In this document: in pieces, positions 18,501 to 30,300 of the stretch
Position numbering within the stretch: the stretch's first letter is position 1
Layout of the letters: the number at the start of each line of letters is the position of its first letter
Assembly: GCF_949628265.1 (NCBI RefSeq)
Contig: NC_088786.1
Location: forward strand, 27,611,681 to 27,675,680
DNA from: Cloeon dipterum
Lineage: Eukaryota > Arthropoda > Insecta > Ephemeroptera > Baetidae
Direction of reading: 5' to 3'
Length of the DNA: 64,000 nucleotides
The notes under the pieces: model-generated
Database searches by the model: none
What the model saw: the letters and a program-made list of their open reading frames with translations, nothing else
Told to the model about the DNA's origin: nothing
Program-made: the position numbers and the translations under genes

Positions 18501-21500
18501 TGGAAACTTAGTAGTGTGTGCTAATGGGTATTTGGTGGTGTGGGGCGAGTAATTGTTTTCTGGCGGCGTGTAGTCCACGAAGTTTTCGCTGTTGATGTCT
18601 GCGGTGTAGCTCGGCGTAGCAGTGGTCGCTGGAGGAGTCTTGAATGGCTTCTTGGTGACGGGCCTGGAGCTGAAGGAAATAAAATTTAAAATGTTGCAGG
18701 CATAAGACTTCGGATTCAAAGCGCGAAGAGAGCGTCTGATCTTGTTGTACAAATTGTGTGACACGATAACAAGCAAAAATGGCAAGATTTCAAATCGGCC
18801 GCGGGAAAGATCTTATCAAAAAACGAGATCAGGTTCATGAAAAGTAGTTGACATTTGGCCAGGCCTGACTGGCAGTTCAAATCGTGTGTGCCTCCTCGCG
18901 CTTTCTCATGCCAATGCAGCAGCGCGTACAATAATAGAGAGACGCCGGCCGGTTTGCCGGGGAATGCATTTATTAACAAGATTGGCTCATTCTTGCGCGT
19001 ATAATTAGGATACACCAAAGTGACATACTTCGCCTTCACTGATGCACCTACAAGCGAGTGAGGAACGAACCGCGCGCGCTGATGAAAACATGATTGATAT
19101 GTTCCAATAATGTTTGTAACGGCTCTTGTAAGAGATCGGCCCATTCTTAAATCCAGCAACTTTCACATATGCATTGCCACTGGGCTTTTGTGTGTTTTTG
19201 TTGCATTACACGCTGTGTATTATTATTTCATCTTCCAATTTCTAAAATGACACACTGATCCAAGCGCAATCTCAGTGTTCCCAGCCAGAAGTCGCCGCTT
19301 GTAATCGTTTTTCAGCCCGTTTGCGCACGTTCTTCCTTCTTTCTCTCACCGTTTGCTTCGCCAGAGGTGCATTATTATTAATTTTCTCAGAACGATGTTT
19401 GTGCAACTGCTGACTCGTCCTTTCGCTCACACAAACATTTCACAATAGTAGCGTGTGTTCATTCTAGTTAACCTTTTATATAATCCATAATCGGAAAAGC
19501 AGACAATGAGCAGTTAAATTTTTAGATTTCTTGGAATAATATTTGATTTAAAAGCAATTTAACCAACCAACAATTTTTTAAGTGTACGTTTTAAAAAAAT
19601 TTGAAGGCTCCCCGTCGTTTGTCAAAAGAATGAATTGCTGTAGCCAAATAACTATATTGATAAATTATTCAATCATTTCTTTCGGCGCCTCATGCAAGAC
19701 GAATCGCGTCTCCGCCTCTTCTCACGTGTGTTGATAAATAGGCACCCATATCGATTAACAAACCACGATTTGAATGATGGGCCCGCATCGAAAGACGCTG
19801 TTTTTCTCTCCATTCACTATTGCGAGCGATGCAAATGCGGCCGCAGCCTCTCTCTCGTCTCCCAATGCCTCGTTGCTTTCATTGTGCCAAAAGAATCCAT
19901 TATTTGCGGCACTGCTCCTCTAATCTCGGGCTTCACCATCTGCCTTTTGTCCGCGCGATGACAGTTGTTTACATGTACACACACAGATGCGCATATCTAG
20001 TGCGAAAATTCCATCCTTGGTGGCCAAACCGAACGAGCATCAAGCAATTGTTTTTACCATCATTAGCAGAACAAATTTTAAATCTCAGAGGAGAGCCGTT
20101 GACGCGATTCGCGCGTGAGAAAATGTCATGGAGGACAGCTCTGCAGCTGATAGGAGAGGTTTATTTCAGTTACTTTTCTCAAAAATAAATAATTTCCTAA
20201 CTGTTCTCAAGACATCCGTAAATGAAATTGCACAGTAAGTGCTTGGTTTATGGGAAATTTGTCTCACACAAAAAGTGCTGAGATCCCAGGTAAACTTTTA
20301 ATCTTATTTTACTGGCTTTCATGACGCCTCATTACATGATACGTCGTTTTTTTCTTTAATTATTTTAATTTATTTTATTTTAATAGATTGATGTTTCAAA
20401 CGGCATTTTGGTTGGGCATTTATTGTCATTTAATTTGTTTAAACTGTATATCCTAAAATCTTTATAATGGTGATTTTACGATTTTAATTTTGAAATTTAC
20501 CCTTTGTTTATAAAGGAAAGGAAAATGAAAAAAAAATTTTTTTTGATCAAACTCGTAGTAAGCGTAGTTTAGTGGCAAGGTATGTTGGCTTTGGTATTAA
20601 TCGGTTGCACCTGAAGTTAGAGCAGTATCAAGCCTTCTTATATTACTACAATTTTGTTCTGAATTAGAACAGTTAAATTTAATTATATAAACTGCAATCT
20701 TGGTAAAAAAAAAACTGTATATGGCTTTTATTATCAAATAAATTGTGAAATGGGCTATTGAACTTGAGTAATTTTGAAGTATTTACCTGAATGGCCTGTT
20801 TGAGCTGAGGTAGGCGCTGACCGCTTGCGAGCCGGCGATTTGAGGCTCGGAGGCCACCGTGGGCACCATGGCGTCAGGCGGTAGTTGGCAGCAGGAACCG
20901 AACATGAAGGCGTCCATGCACATGCCGAGATGCTTCCCCTGGTGGTGGATGCACTGCCACACGAACATGCACACTCCTGGAACTGTGTCCACCGTGCACG
21001 CCTTCGGCACGATTTGAAAAGCTGGGAAAAGGAGAGTTACAGCGTTACTAATAATTATTATAATTTGCACTGATGGCCAAACTATACGCATAACAGGAGG
21101 AGCTTGGCCGGAAATCAGTTTCAATTAAATATATACGTTCTTATTTAATGTATTCCTAACAACGGCTAACAATCTTCGATTTCGCTGCCGGGTGTTTATA
21201 CTTATAGGCGTTTATTCTAGAGAGCGTCAGCTGCTGCACCGGTAATCAAGATGTTTTAACAGATTTTCTCAGCGGCTCACTTCTTTTTGTGAGGCGAAAG
21301 AAGAGACAAGCAACTGTCGTTTCCTGGAAGTTAACGAAAAATTGGTTCCGCGATTGATATGACGTCCTGACAGCAGTGGCGATTGCAGTTATATTTCGGC
21401 AATTTGCTCTGTGGTTCAGTCGATATTGCAGCTATAGCTATGGATTTTCATAACTGCTCTTTTCTGCCGCTCATTTTCTCCTGGCATCAAGTGATTTTAT

Positions 21501-24500
21501 ATTGATCGAAAAATAATAATCTGAATCAATTTCAATGCATTAAAAATCCATTCATCTATATTTATCTTTTTTGTTTCATAAATAAAGATTCAATTCTTGC
21601 TTTGGCATAATTTTCTACTGTTTAAATTCGGTTAATATTTTTGATTGTGCACATATCATTACATAAATAAATTTAAATTAATCTAAACTCTCTTTATAGG
21701 TTTCAAGTACTAAACTAAAATGAAACTTTTAATCCATTGATTCATTGATAGAATAGTAGAAGCTAAATTACAGTGCGATGAACTCATCAATCTTATAACG
21801 TGTTAGCTTTATTTCAAGAACATAAAAACAAAAATGATATTCAGATCTAAGCTAACTAGTGAGATAGCCCGGGACGAAGAGCATTGTGCTGGCGTTGACC
21901 ATTTCGGCGGCGTGCCGTGAACCGAGCGATTCCACCTGTGAAGGGTGACACGGTGCTTGGCTCCGCGGGCGTTCTCAGCCTATAAGAGGTGACACCAAGT
22001 GGTGCTTATCGTTCGCTGACGACACAGTTCGGGATCGTTTCACTCTCCGCCGGGCAGGCGATTTACGGCGTTTTACTTTCCATCTCGACTTTGGACGAAT
22101 TCGCGACGCTTTTCAGGTTCATTGTCTCTCCCCGTGGAAAACAAGTTCAGCCTCTGACCGAATCAGGATTTCCCGTGCTTGCGTTCGCCAATTAATTTTT
22201 ATTCAAAAGTAAGCAGCAGTGAAGGGCAGTGGCCTGGCAGTGGCTCTCTTTGCAATTAAAAGAAGGCATTTAAGACTTTTTGCCAAGAAAAAAAATAATG
22301 TTTTTAGCGCTCGGAAAAGGAAGAAACGCTAGACAAAGGCACTAAAAGCTTCTCGCCACGCTTGTTGATCACGCCACTGACGCCACACAATGCGCGGATT
22401 AATTTAATTGAATGTGCTCGGAATAATTGTGCATTGTTGTTCACTTTTTTCACCGAAAAAATTCACTTTTCAGCAACGGGACACTTTCACTGGTATAGTC
22501 AGGTACGCCAAGACTATTCCTTTAACGACCAACTTCTAATTGGGGAAAAAGGTAAACACGTCAGCCATTCCTCTCATTTCGATATATTTTTATCGAGAAG
22601 CAATTATATTGCCTTAAAAGGTCGTTTGCTCGCAGACTGGCCGCGCTAAAATACAGTCATTCTGCTTGGTACCCAATACACACACATCTGAATTATTTTC
22701 TCTCGGTCTCTCTGACAGCAACACTCGAAATGGGCGTCTTTTTATGGTTCCGAGTTATTACGGTCGTGTCGCGTTTTCGTCGTACAGTGTGTTTGTGAGA
22801 GCTGTTTGCAGATGCAGATGTTGATTGCAGCGACGGCAGTAAAGAAACAATAATCGCTATTTTTCTTCAATCTCTCTTTATGGGGGTTCTTTCCTTTCAT
22901 CTCTCGGTACTTGCTTTTCAGCCTTTAGCACTATACGCATCCTCCTTTTGTCTGTCAGAGCTGCCGTCGAGATTTGCACAGAGATGAGAAAAATGACAAT
23001 TTCAGCTTGATGTTCAAACAAAATATTCATGCCAACTGGCGGGGCACAAAAGCAGGCGAGATTATTACAATTTTACTTTGCATGATTAAAGCCGAGTTGT
23101 TGGAAAAATGCGTTTATTGCCTTCTAGCGTTACGTCTTAAATTGTGGGTTTAGCAACACGCTGAGTGTTAATTATTTTACAAGCGATTAAAATCCGCGCA
23201 ATAAGTCTTCATAAAACAAACGTCTCGGAGCCGGAGCGGCGACTTACTCACGGCGAGCAGGAAAAACTCGGGCATCCTTGAAAACGATTTGCTCGCAGCA
23301 GCAGCAGCAGTGGCGGCGGCGGCTGCGGCAGCCTCCGCAGCCGCGGTGCGTTTGATGAGGTCGACAAACTGCTCAAATAATCGGAAAATTTATGGCCCGC
23401 GTGGAGGAGCACGAAAAGGAAAAGCTAAATTAAAATAGCAGCCATTACCAGCATGATTTACGGCCTCACTTTCCAGAACGGAATACAACATCCACGTTAG
23501 CTGAATTACGGATTCGGTCTCACCTTTGAGGTGCGAGAGAGCAGTATAATTTAGGGTACTCCCAGCAGCACACATTATCTATATTATGTTAAGGCTGGAG
23601 GGTGTGCAATAAAGTGTTGTATTGTGCGGTAGCGGGATCTTCAATAAGCGAGAGACTGCGAGAAATCTTTCTTGATAATAGACGTGCATGTGCGTTTGTT
23701 ATATGCTCCTCCGCGTGTTATTAAACTATTCACGCTTTTTATTATTGCGCCCTGAAGTGAAGTGAGCAAAAATAGAGTCGGAAATTAAATCTGAATACCG
23801 CAAAATAACGCCACTTTTTATTGCAGTGAAGAGGTCACTCGGAATCCGGAATATTTTGCACAAAATTGTTAATTTTCACTATTCTTGTCATAAAGCGTCT
23901 TCTCATTATAGAGAACACGACGTTTAATTAATGAAATAGCTAAGAATCTGTTTAAAATGGCAAGGAGGCATTACTTAAATGACTAATGAGCAGCTAACTC
24001 ATCTTTGCGGCCGCTCACCGAAAGAACACGTACGAGCTGAGTGAAATGCAAATAATGCTGTTTTGTTTTCTATTGTTGTCCGCGCATCATTGCGTCTGAT
24101 TGTGAACACCAGAGAATCAAGCCGCCGAGGAAACTGTTCTTTTAATTGCGTTTGTCGTTTGCATACACGTATTGCCATTTGGCTGTCTCCACACACAGTG
24201 ACCCAAAATGTTTCGAGGAAAGGGAACGAGTGCGCGGTATTTGACAATTGCGGCTCACTCAGAAAAGGTTTCTCAGGATGCACAATCGAAGACAAAACTC
24301 CCTTTTCGGTTATTCTTTTTGTGTCTCGCAACTCAGACAAAGTGAGCGTGCAGCGCAAAGTCTCTTTCACTTCCAGGTTAATTGAAACAACATCTGCTAA
24401 TTTCTTTTTAATCAAAATTTTTGCAGTTATTGGAATTACATCAGATCCGGCAGAAAAATTGTTATTTTCCAATTGGTAAGTGCTCCTATTCGCACTGAAG

Positions 24501-24854
24501 AGTAAAATTATTTATCATACAAATGGCCTGCGCAAGTCCTGTTATGCAAAAAGGTTAGGACCTCTCTCCAATTGCCTGTGCAGCGGGAACACGGAACTCT
24601 CTTTGCGAGATGCTATCAGCCACGTAGTACTCTGAAGATTCGCGAATGACAAATCAAATTGAGTGACTGCTGCTGCGAAGTCGTTCGACGATTTCTCACG
24701 AGCTGCGAGCTAGCCGCGCGCTCGCAGGATAGAAAGCAAAAGAAGGTTTAATTAACTCACCTTCACCTTGGCGACTTTTGTTCGGCGGCGTCCCTGACAT
24801 GGCCAGAGCACACATTGTGATACAAATCAGCAGCTCCAGCCATCTTGAAGCCAT
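15564..24854 (-). CDS. secreted clip-type trypsin-like serine protease (Stubble/Notopleural/filzig group)
   Basis: Probable extracellular protease cutting after Arg/Lys; relatives remodel cuticle and matrix. Ten exons join in phase: 24854-24761, 21021-20787, 18669-18323, 18026-17697, 17528-17440, 17377-17271, 17033-16923, 16861-16675, 15978-15853 and 15728-15564, giving 596 residues. The first exon encodes a signal peptide ([11 protein letters not shown], good cleavage after ALA). A six-Cys knot follows at 40-76, with [16 protein letters not shown] and FMFGSCC. A long Thr/Pro/Ser linker (about 80-335) holds a tract of about 17 Thr. The protease domain opens at MR/IVGG (350/351). The triad is intact: His397 (TAGHC), Asp447 (YDLAL) and Ser545 (GDSGGPL), with Asp539 giving trypsin-like specificity. 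It lies upstream of masquerade in the same orientation. Two other in-frame starts (23275 and 21091) compete with the chosen one. The family is sure; the exact orthologue and 5' end are not. The exon at 24854 has a good acceptor at 24866-24867 (ttgttccAG), implying a further untranslated exon. Confidence 0.85.
17857..17920 (-). repeat. trinucleotide (ACN/ACC)n tract encoding poly-Thr
   Basis: A run of ACC, ACT and ACG codons on the minus strand, within exon 4 of the protease, encodes about 17 consecutive Thr next to more Thr-rich sequence. On the other strand it appears as a meaningless poly-Val frame. Such Thr tracts are likely O-glycosylated spacers. Repeat purity suggests length variation between individuals. 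Confidence 0.85.
18670..20786. other. intron 2 of the clip-type protease
   Basis: This 2.1-kb intron separates the clip exon from the linker exons. A 147-codon open frame at 18716-19159 on the coding strand has no domain and no usable splice sites. The only distinct feature is the tRNA/SINE-like piece near 20.56 kb. Confidence 0.6.
20560..20640 (+). repeat. possible tRNA-derived SINE fragment
   Basis: TAGTTTAGTGG (20565-20575) fits a pol III A box. GTTGGCTTTGGTATTAATC resembles a worn anticodon arm, and AGTTAGAGC (20615-20623) resembles a B box (GTTCGANNC) with one key base changed. Spacing is tRNA-like, but the acceptor stem does not close, so this is not a working tRNA. It lies just after a run of nine A and twelve T. 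Confidence 0.3.
21091..21206 (-). promoter_or_regulatory. possible internal TATA promoter and read-through start of the clip-type protease
   Basis: On the minus strand a double TATA-like run (TATAAGTATAAA, 21206-21195) lies about 105-115 nt upstream of the ATG at 21091. No ATG lies between them. From 21091 the frame stays open into the clip exon and reads as a hydrophobic leader ([20 protein letters not shown]) with a possible cleavage after SNA. This would give an isoform that does not use the splice acceptor at 21022-21023. The initiator is weak. Confidence 0.35.
23248..23275 (-). CDS. candidate alternative first coding exon of the clip-type protease
   Basis: On the minus strand an ATG at 23275 opens a short frame, MPEFFLLAV plus one base, ending at a strong GTAAGT donor (23247). 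Joined to the acceptor at 21021 it is in phase and would give [18 protein letters not shown]. Upstream sequence (23280-23350) is GC-rich with GCN repeats, as in a 5' leader. The hydrophobic core is short and has no basic residue before it, so it is a weaker signal peptide than the 24854 exon. Confidence 0.3.
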
Positions 24855-26385
24855 CGTCCAAATAACTGGAACAAAAATAGGGCAAATTGAATTAAATTGC
24901 GCGACAGACATCAGCTACATGACGCAGCCTGGAGGATTAATAAAATAAATCCGCATGGGAACGCTTTTGTGCGCTGAGCGGATTACGATTTCGAACGAAA
25001 CACGCTAAATTGAAATGTTGTGACAACGAACAATAAATCACCGCGGCTGGGAAAATATTCTTCTAGGAAGGAGAAAAGTCTTTTACATGTAGTAGAACAC
25101 TTTTTCTGCCCCAACACAAAAGCTACCACTATAGCCGCGTGTAAATTATTGTAATTCTCGGGCAAAAGTGGTCAAAAAATGACTGCGCACTCCGTATAGG
25201 GAATTTGAATTTGACGTCTTGTTATTTGTTTACACGAACTCGGAGCCTATCATTAGTGCCTTTTTGGAAGGTAAAAGTGAACGCTCGCACGGGTTTTATC
25301 ACGTCATAACTTGGAGGGAGCATATATAACTTTACGGCCAAAAATGCTTCTCGGCTCTGGGAAAAAATTGCACGGATTTTACAGTGCATGCAATACTATA
25401 TAATACAGCAAAAACAAGCATTCGAGGGATAAATTGTGAAATTTTACCGTTTCCTTTACACATTGCACATCATTGTTGCAGCGGCTGCACGGCGGAGACA
25501 TTTTCGTAATTAATATCATCAGGCACGGGTTTTTTGCGCTTGCAGCGAATATATATTTTTCGAAGCGTTCTTGTTCCCTGGCGACGGCGGCAATAATCAC
25601 ATTTCTCGTCTCGTGCACTTTTTTATTCCCCATTAGTGGCAGCGAGAGGAAAACAGTATCATCATTATTCGCGTCCTTTTCCCCCGCCGAGCGAGCGTGC
25701 ACCGCGTGGACAGCGAAATAAATAAATCGCGCGGCGTTTGATGCGAGTGCTCTCTCATTCGGCTCGGTAATTTCTCAAGCAGCGGTCATACTGGTTGTCA
25801 GATGATATTTTTTGAGACATTAATTTCAATATGGGTAAAAACGAGAGGCGCGCATAATATCATCGCTCGGCAAACAAACGCTTCTCTCACGCACAACTTT
25901 CTCAACGCTGTGTATGGCTCCTTTCAGCTGGAAATGATTAATCGATTCGCCCAGCTGCGACCGCATATATAAATAAATACGCGATATTGTCAGGCCATTA
26001 TGAAGCGAGAGAGGAATTCGGATCAGGTCGTCTGTCGGGTGCATCATCAAAGTGTCCTATCATCTCGCTCTAAATTTCCTCGATATCAAGTAGCCCACTC
26101 GCCAAATCTTTTTGTTTGATTAAAAATGCCTCGTCAACTGATACAATCCAATTCTTGAGTGCATGTTGCTCGCAAAGTGAGGCAAATTGTTTGTACTTAA
26201 AAGATTTTTTTTTTCAAATTTTCTTCAATACAGGCCAGAGTTTAGGTGAAAGTTTAAATTTAGGGGTACCATTTAATTAAACCTTAAAAATGCGCACTAT
26301 AGGTTGATTTCATCGTGTGAATAAAGCTCTGAATAATTTCGAATTGTTCATTGCAATAAAAAAATCCAAGACTGATTCAACAATA

Positions 26386-26398
26386 GGGGGGGGGGGGG
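26386..26398. repeat. G13 homopolymer
   Basis: A run of 13 G stands in AT-rich surroundings. It is the longest G run noticed in the window and a place where length errors in sequencing or assembly are likely. Confidence 0.9.
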
Positions 26399-27328
26399 AC
26401 TTTAATAATATAAAAACATGTTTAAGTTCATGTAATTGTTTCTTTTTTGGGGATTACAATTATTTCTATAAAATTTTCATGATTTGGGGCGGTTGAAAAC
26501 ACCAAACTAATCAAAGAAATTAAAATTTTGGTTCGAAACATTAAAATTAAACATTTTTTGGTGTAAAAATATGCATTAAATACATCTTTCCTATATGATT
26601 TGAGGGTAACGTGATTGAAATCAAATAAAAATATATTAAACACGATCATGATGTAATTTATTACGTTAGCAAGTAGCATGTTACTTTTAAAACCCTCTCT
26701 TGGCATTTTTCTGTGATTGGCACGTTGGTAAATGAAAATATTTATGACTGCTCATAAAAACATTTGTTTCGTTACATTATTTTTTATTGAAACGTGCATC
26801 TCCACCGCGCTTTCTGATCGTGAGAGCAGTTTTTCCATTGAAAATCGTTGAGAGCAGACAATTAATCAAGAGAGATTTTCTTCTCGGAAGACGTGTCGCG
26901 CAACGCCTTAGCTTAGGGTTTAATTTCAGATGCAGTGTGAATAATTTAATCTCTGCGGGCAGAGAACGTCGAGACACAATGGTCGATTTATTACGCGAAA
27001 ATTCCATCGCGCTTCCTCGTCGCGCGGAGTCAATGAATTAGGAATTGCGTCGATAAACAAATTAAAAGGCTGCCGGTGCTGTGCGGGTAAATTGCATTAG
27101 ACGAGAGCCGGGTACACAAGACCGGTTCAACTTCCTATTTTAGCGCATTTCTCTCGCGTCTCCTTTTTCTGCTTTATTGCGCGCGGCGCGGTGAGATGTT
27201 TTTACCAGTTTCGTGTACCCGCGCATGTAGTAAACGCACACCATACGAGTTTACGTACTAGGAACAAAGACAATTAGCGGCGAACAATGCGCTCTCCGCC
27301 GCTAATATTCCGTCGGCGGATTTGATAT

Positions 27329-27342
27329 ACACACACACACAC
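27329..27342. repeat. (AC)n microsatellite
   Basis: This is a short dinucleotide run (tacacacacacacac) with no gene next to it. Confidence 0.9.
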
Positions 27343-30300
27343 TTTTCGAAGATAGCGACCGAGAGATTACGAGCGCGCAGATTCCTGCACGTTTGATTGA
27401 ATTATTTGTACCAATACTCTCATCGCCGCCGATTAACATCCCACCGCAAATTGAATTTTGTGCTCTGCGCGCGAATTCTTGGCGAATTCAGACTTTCCGA
27501 ACTTCCCACCGTGCAAAAATCACACTATCCACCATCTTGCAGGCTAATTCAATTTCGAGGCAAACCAGCCATGCATAATGAGCGGCAGCTGATGAGGAAT
27601 TCTTTGCCGCTGAGCAGCTTTTTGCCCTTTTCAGATGTGTTTGGCTGGTGATTATCAACGCCGGAGCAGCAGTTTTAATTTCGCTTCGTTCCGCGTAAAA
27701 GATACCTAGTCATTATGCCAAATGTATTCATCTTCTTAAACTCGCTTCCAGGGGAAATTTTATAATTAAACAACAATGATAATCATTTGCTGTCAAATTA
27801 CGCGTCGCGTCACCTTTCCATTGGCATATGAGAATGGTGATTAGCAGAAACGACTTTTTGCAAATGTGTGATTTAAAATTTGCCAATTAAAAAAAGAAAA
27901 TGCGTGAGTAAAATGTTCTCAATCATCTAGTGGAAAACATATTTGTTTTGAAGATTTTCGCACTAATCATGAGGTGGAAACTGCATCGATTTGAGAAGGA
28001 GAGAGTCAGAGAGTAAGTGACAAGAACAAATCTAAACTTGCAAATTAATAGAAAAAATTGCCAGTTGCCGAATATTTAAGGAGATTTTTAAAAGCCTAAA
28101 GCACCACTCCTCAAGAAGTTAAACATTTCTAAGATGTTGAATCGATGGTAATATTCCAATTTTACTCGTCCGTGTTGGAGTTTTGGAATTTTGCTTAGTA
28201 AGATTAAGAATAAAAGTTAATCTGTTTATGCTATTGATAAGAGAATAATTTTTGGGGGACTTGTGAAAGATAGATGTTTTTTTAAATGATAAAAAGTTGA
28301 CAGGTAATATAAAAAATTGAAGTGAAAAATAAAATCATATATTACACGTACAGTAAAAAAATGATAATAACATTTTTCTCTTTAGACACCTTGCAGCCGT
28401 TTTAAAATCTAGCTTACATCTTAGATAGGTCTCCCTTATAATTTAGAGCACAAACTAATTATTCTTTTAGACCCATTTTAACATTAAAAAGAGTCGCGGC
28501 TTTTGATAAAGTGATGAAGTGAAAACTGCAGATCACTGTTACTAAATAGACTGCCTGAATTTCATATTTCCTTAATATCCATTTCGACGAAATAGAGCTC
28601 CCTGGTGAGAATAGCTAAATATGGAGAGGCTCTTGCAGTGACCGCTAATCAGGAATCCCCTTCAAGGGTCAATTAAAATCGTCGAGAGTGTAAGAAAAGA
28701 AACCTAGCACAGCTTCGTTTGAAACGAGTATGGGCGTCTGGATCTGGAGTCGCGGCCGAAATCAGGAGTGCACTCGTCGCGGTCTCCAATCTGGCGAAAT
28801 GGAAGTAAGAAAGAAAGCCGAGGGCTCCGCACGCGGGAATAAAGAACAAAGTCAAAAAAAGCCTTTCTCATTATTCTGCTCGAGAGTCATGCTGGCTGGC
28901 GAGCTGGTTGCACACGGTGGCGTTTACGTTGTGCCGATCCAATAAATTCATCCGCGCTGGACCACTTTCAGCGCGCACAAAAGAAGCTGTGTGCTGCTCT
29001 GCAGACGCGTCTCCGCAGTGAAAATAACATCATAAAAATGCGCCGAGTCGTTTTCAGCGGCGCGCGATCACCAATCGACTCTCAATGAGATGCAAATTCG
29101 CCGGCCGGTCCTATAAATGGTGCTCGTGCATACATTTTCAGTTTGAAATTCACATGTGCGACGCGAGATTTTTCTGTAGCCGCGCGGCGCGCGCGTTTCC
29201 CGGAGCGTGTCTTCTTCCTCTTTCTGAAACGGTAAGCGCTCGCTACATGTAGAGGCATATGCAGTTACGGCCTGCAGCTTTTCACAGGTACACAGGCACA
29301 CAATGCATGCGGCGAAATAAATGCGGCTAGAGCAGATGGGTATCGTAAGCAGACGCCGGATTAATTAAATTTTAAAAAGTCGCCCCGCGCTTATCTGTCA
29401 ATCTCCGCAGCGCAGCCATTGCCGTAACTCTGTCCCACTTGGGTCGCGGAAAATGTGGTGTTCCAAAACACCTCTTGCGTGAAAGTGGTTGAAAATATAT
29501 TCTTTGCAGTCGTAATAAAGTTGTCAGTTTTTTTTTTTATTTTAGACTGTGTAAAGCTTCATAAAATGTGCCGTTTCAGAAGTGCTGAAGGCAAGGAACA
29601 ACTTTCATTAAAAATCTTAATAGCTCCTATTGGAATTCTAATTACATGAATTTTTATTCAAATATTTCCCTTCTTCAATAAAATTATTCGAACTAATTTA
29701 TTACATACTGCTGGTGAGGCTTGCACAAAGTAAAATAATTTTTTTCAGAGGCCAGCACCAATCCAAAATTTTTGAATCGCAAAGTGTCGCAAAGTAGAGA
29801 AATATCTAAATTAAATATCTTTTATCCAATAGTAAATATTACATTGCATGTTTTTGTTCTTTTGTAAACGAAAATAATTGCAAATCCTCATCTCAAGCTC
29901 TCTGATGCAAGATTTTCCCGATCTCACCGTTGATTTAACAAGAGGATCAAGAACAGGTGATTTATGTCTCGAGTTTTTGCACCCCAGCAGAGCAGAGATT
30001 CGAGCAGAACGCGGATTGAATGGGAAAAGGAGATTTTAATTGCCATATATACACACATCGTGAGATTTCATCGTCGGTATAGGATATGAGGAAGGAAAAA
30101 ATCCCGCCAGCTGCTGCCGGTGCATTATTCAACTGTTTTCCGCTTTGTTTTGATGGCAATTAATTTTTATGGAATTCAAGTGCGCGATGGATTCGAAATG
30201 CATGATATTCTGTTGCAAGTATAAATGTACTACACTTGGTGCATGTAGATTATAATTACCGCTCCGCTGGCGCCGTAACCGAGGAACAGTTAAAACAAGC

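Larger units (their letters stand above)
21022..24760. other. intron 1 of the clip-type protease (main model)
   Basis: This 3.7-kb stretch lies between the signal-peptide exon and the clip exon. It contains two alternative 5' ends (21.1-21.2 kb and 23.25-23.35 kb), listed separately. The remainder has overlapping short frames on both strands and no recognisable gene. Confidence 0.5.

Noticed and set aside
23999..24479. 157- and 138-codon frames on opposite strands
   Set aside because: They are mutual shadows in an intron of the protease, with no domain and no phase link to neighbouring exons.
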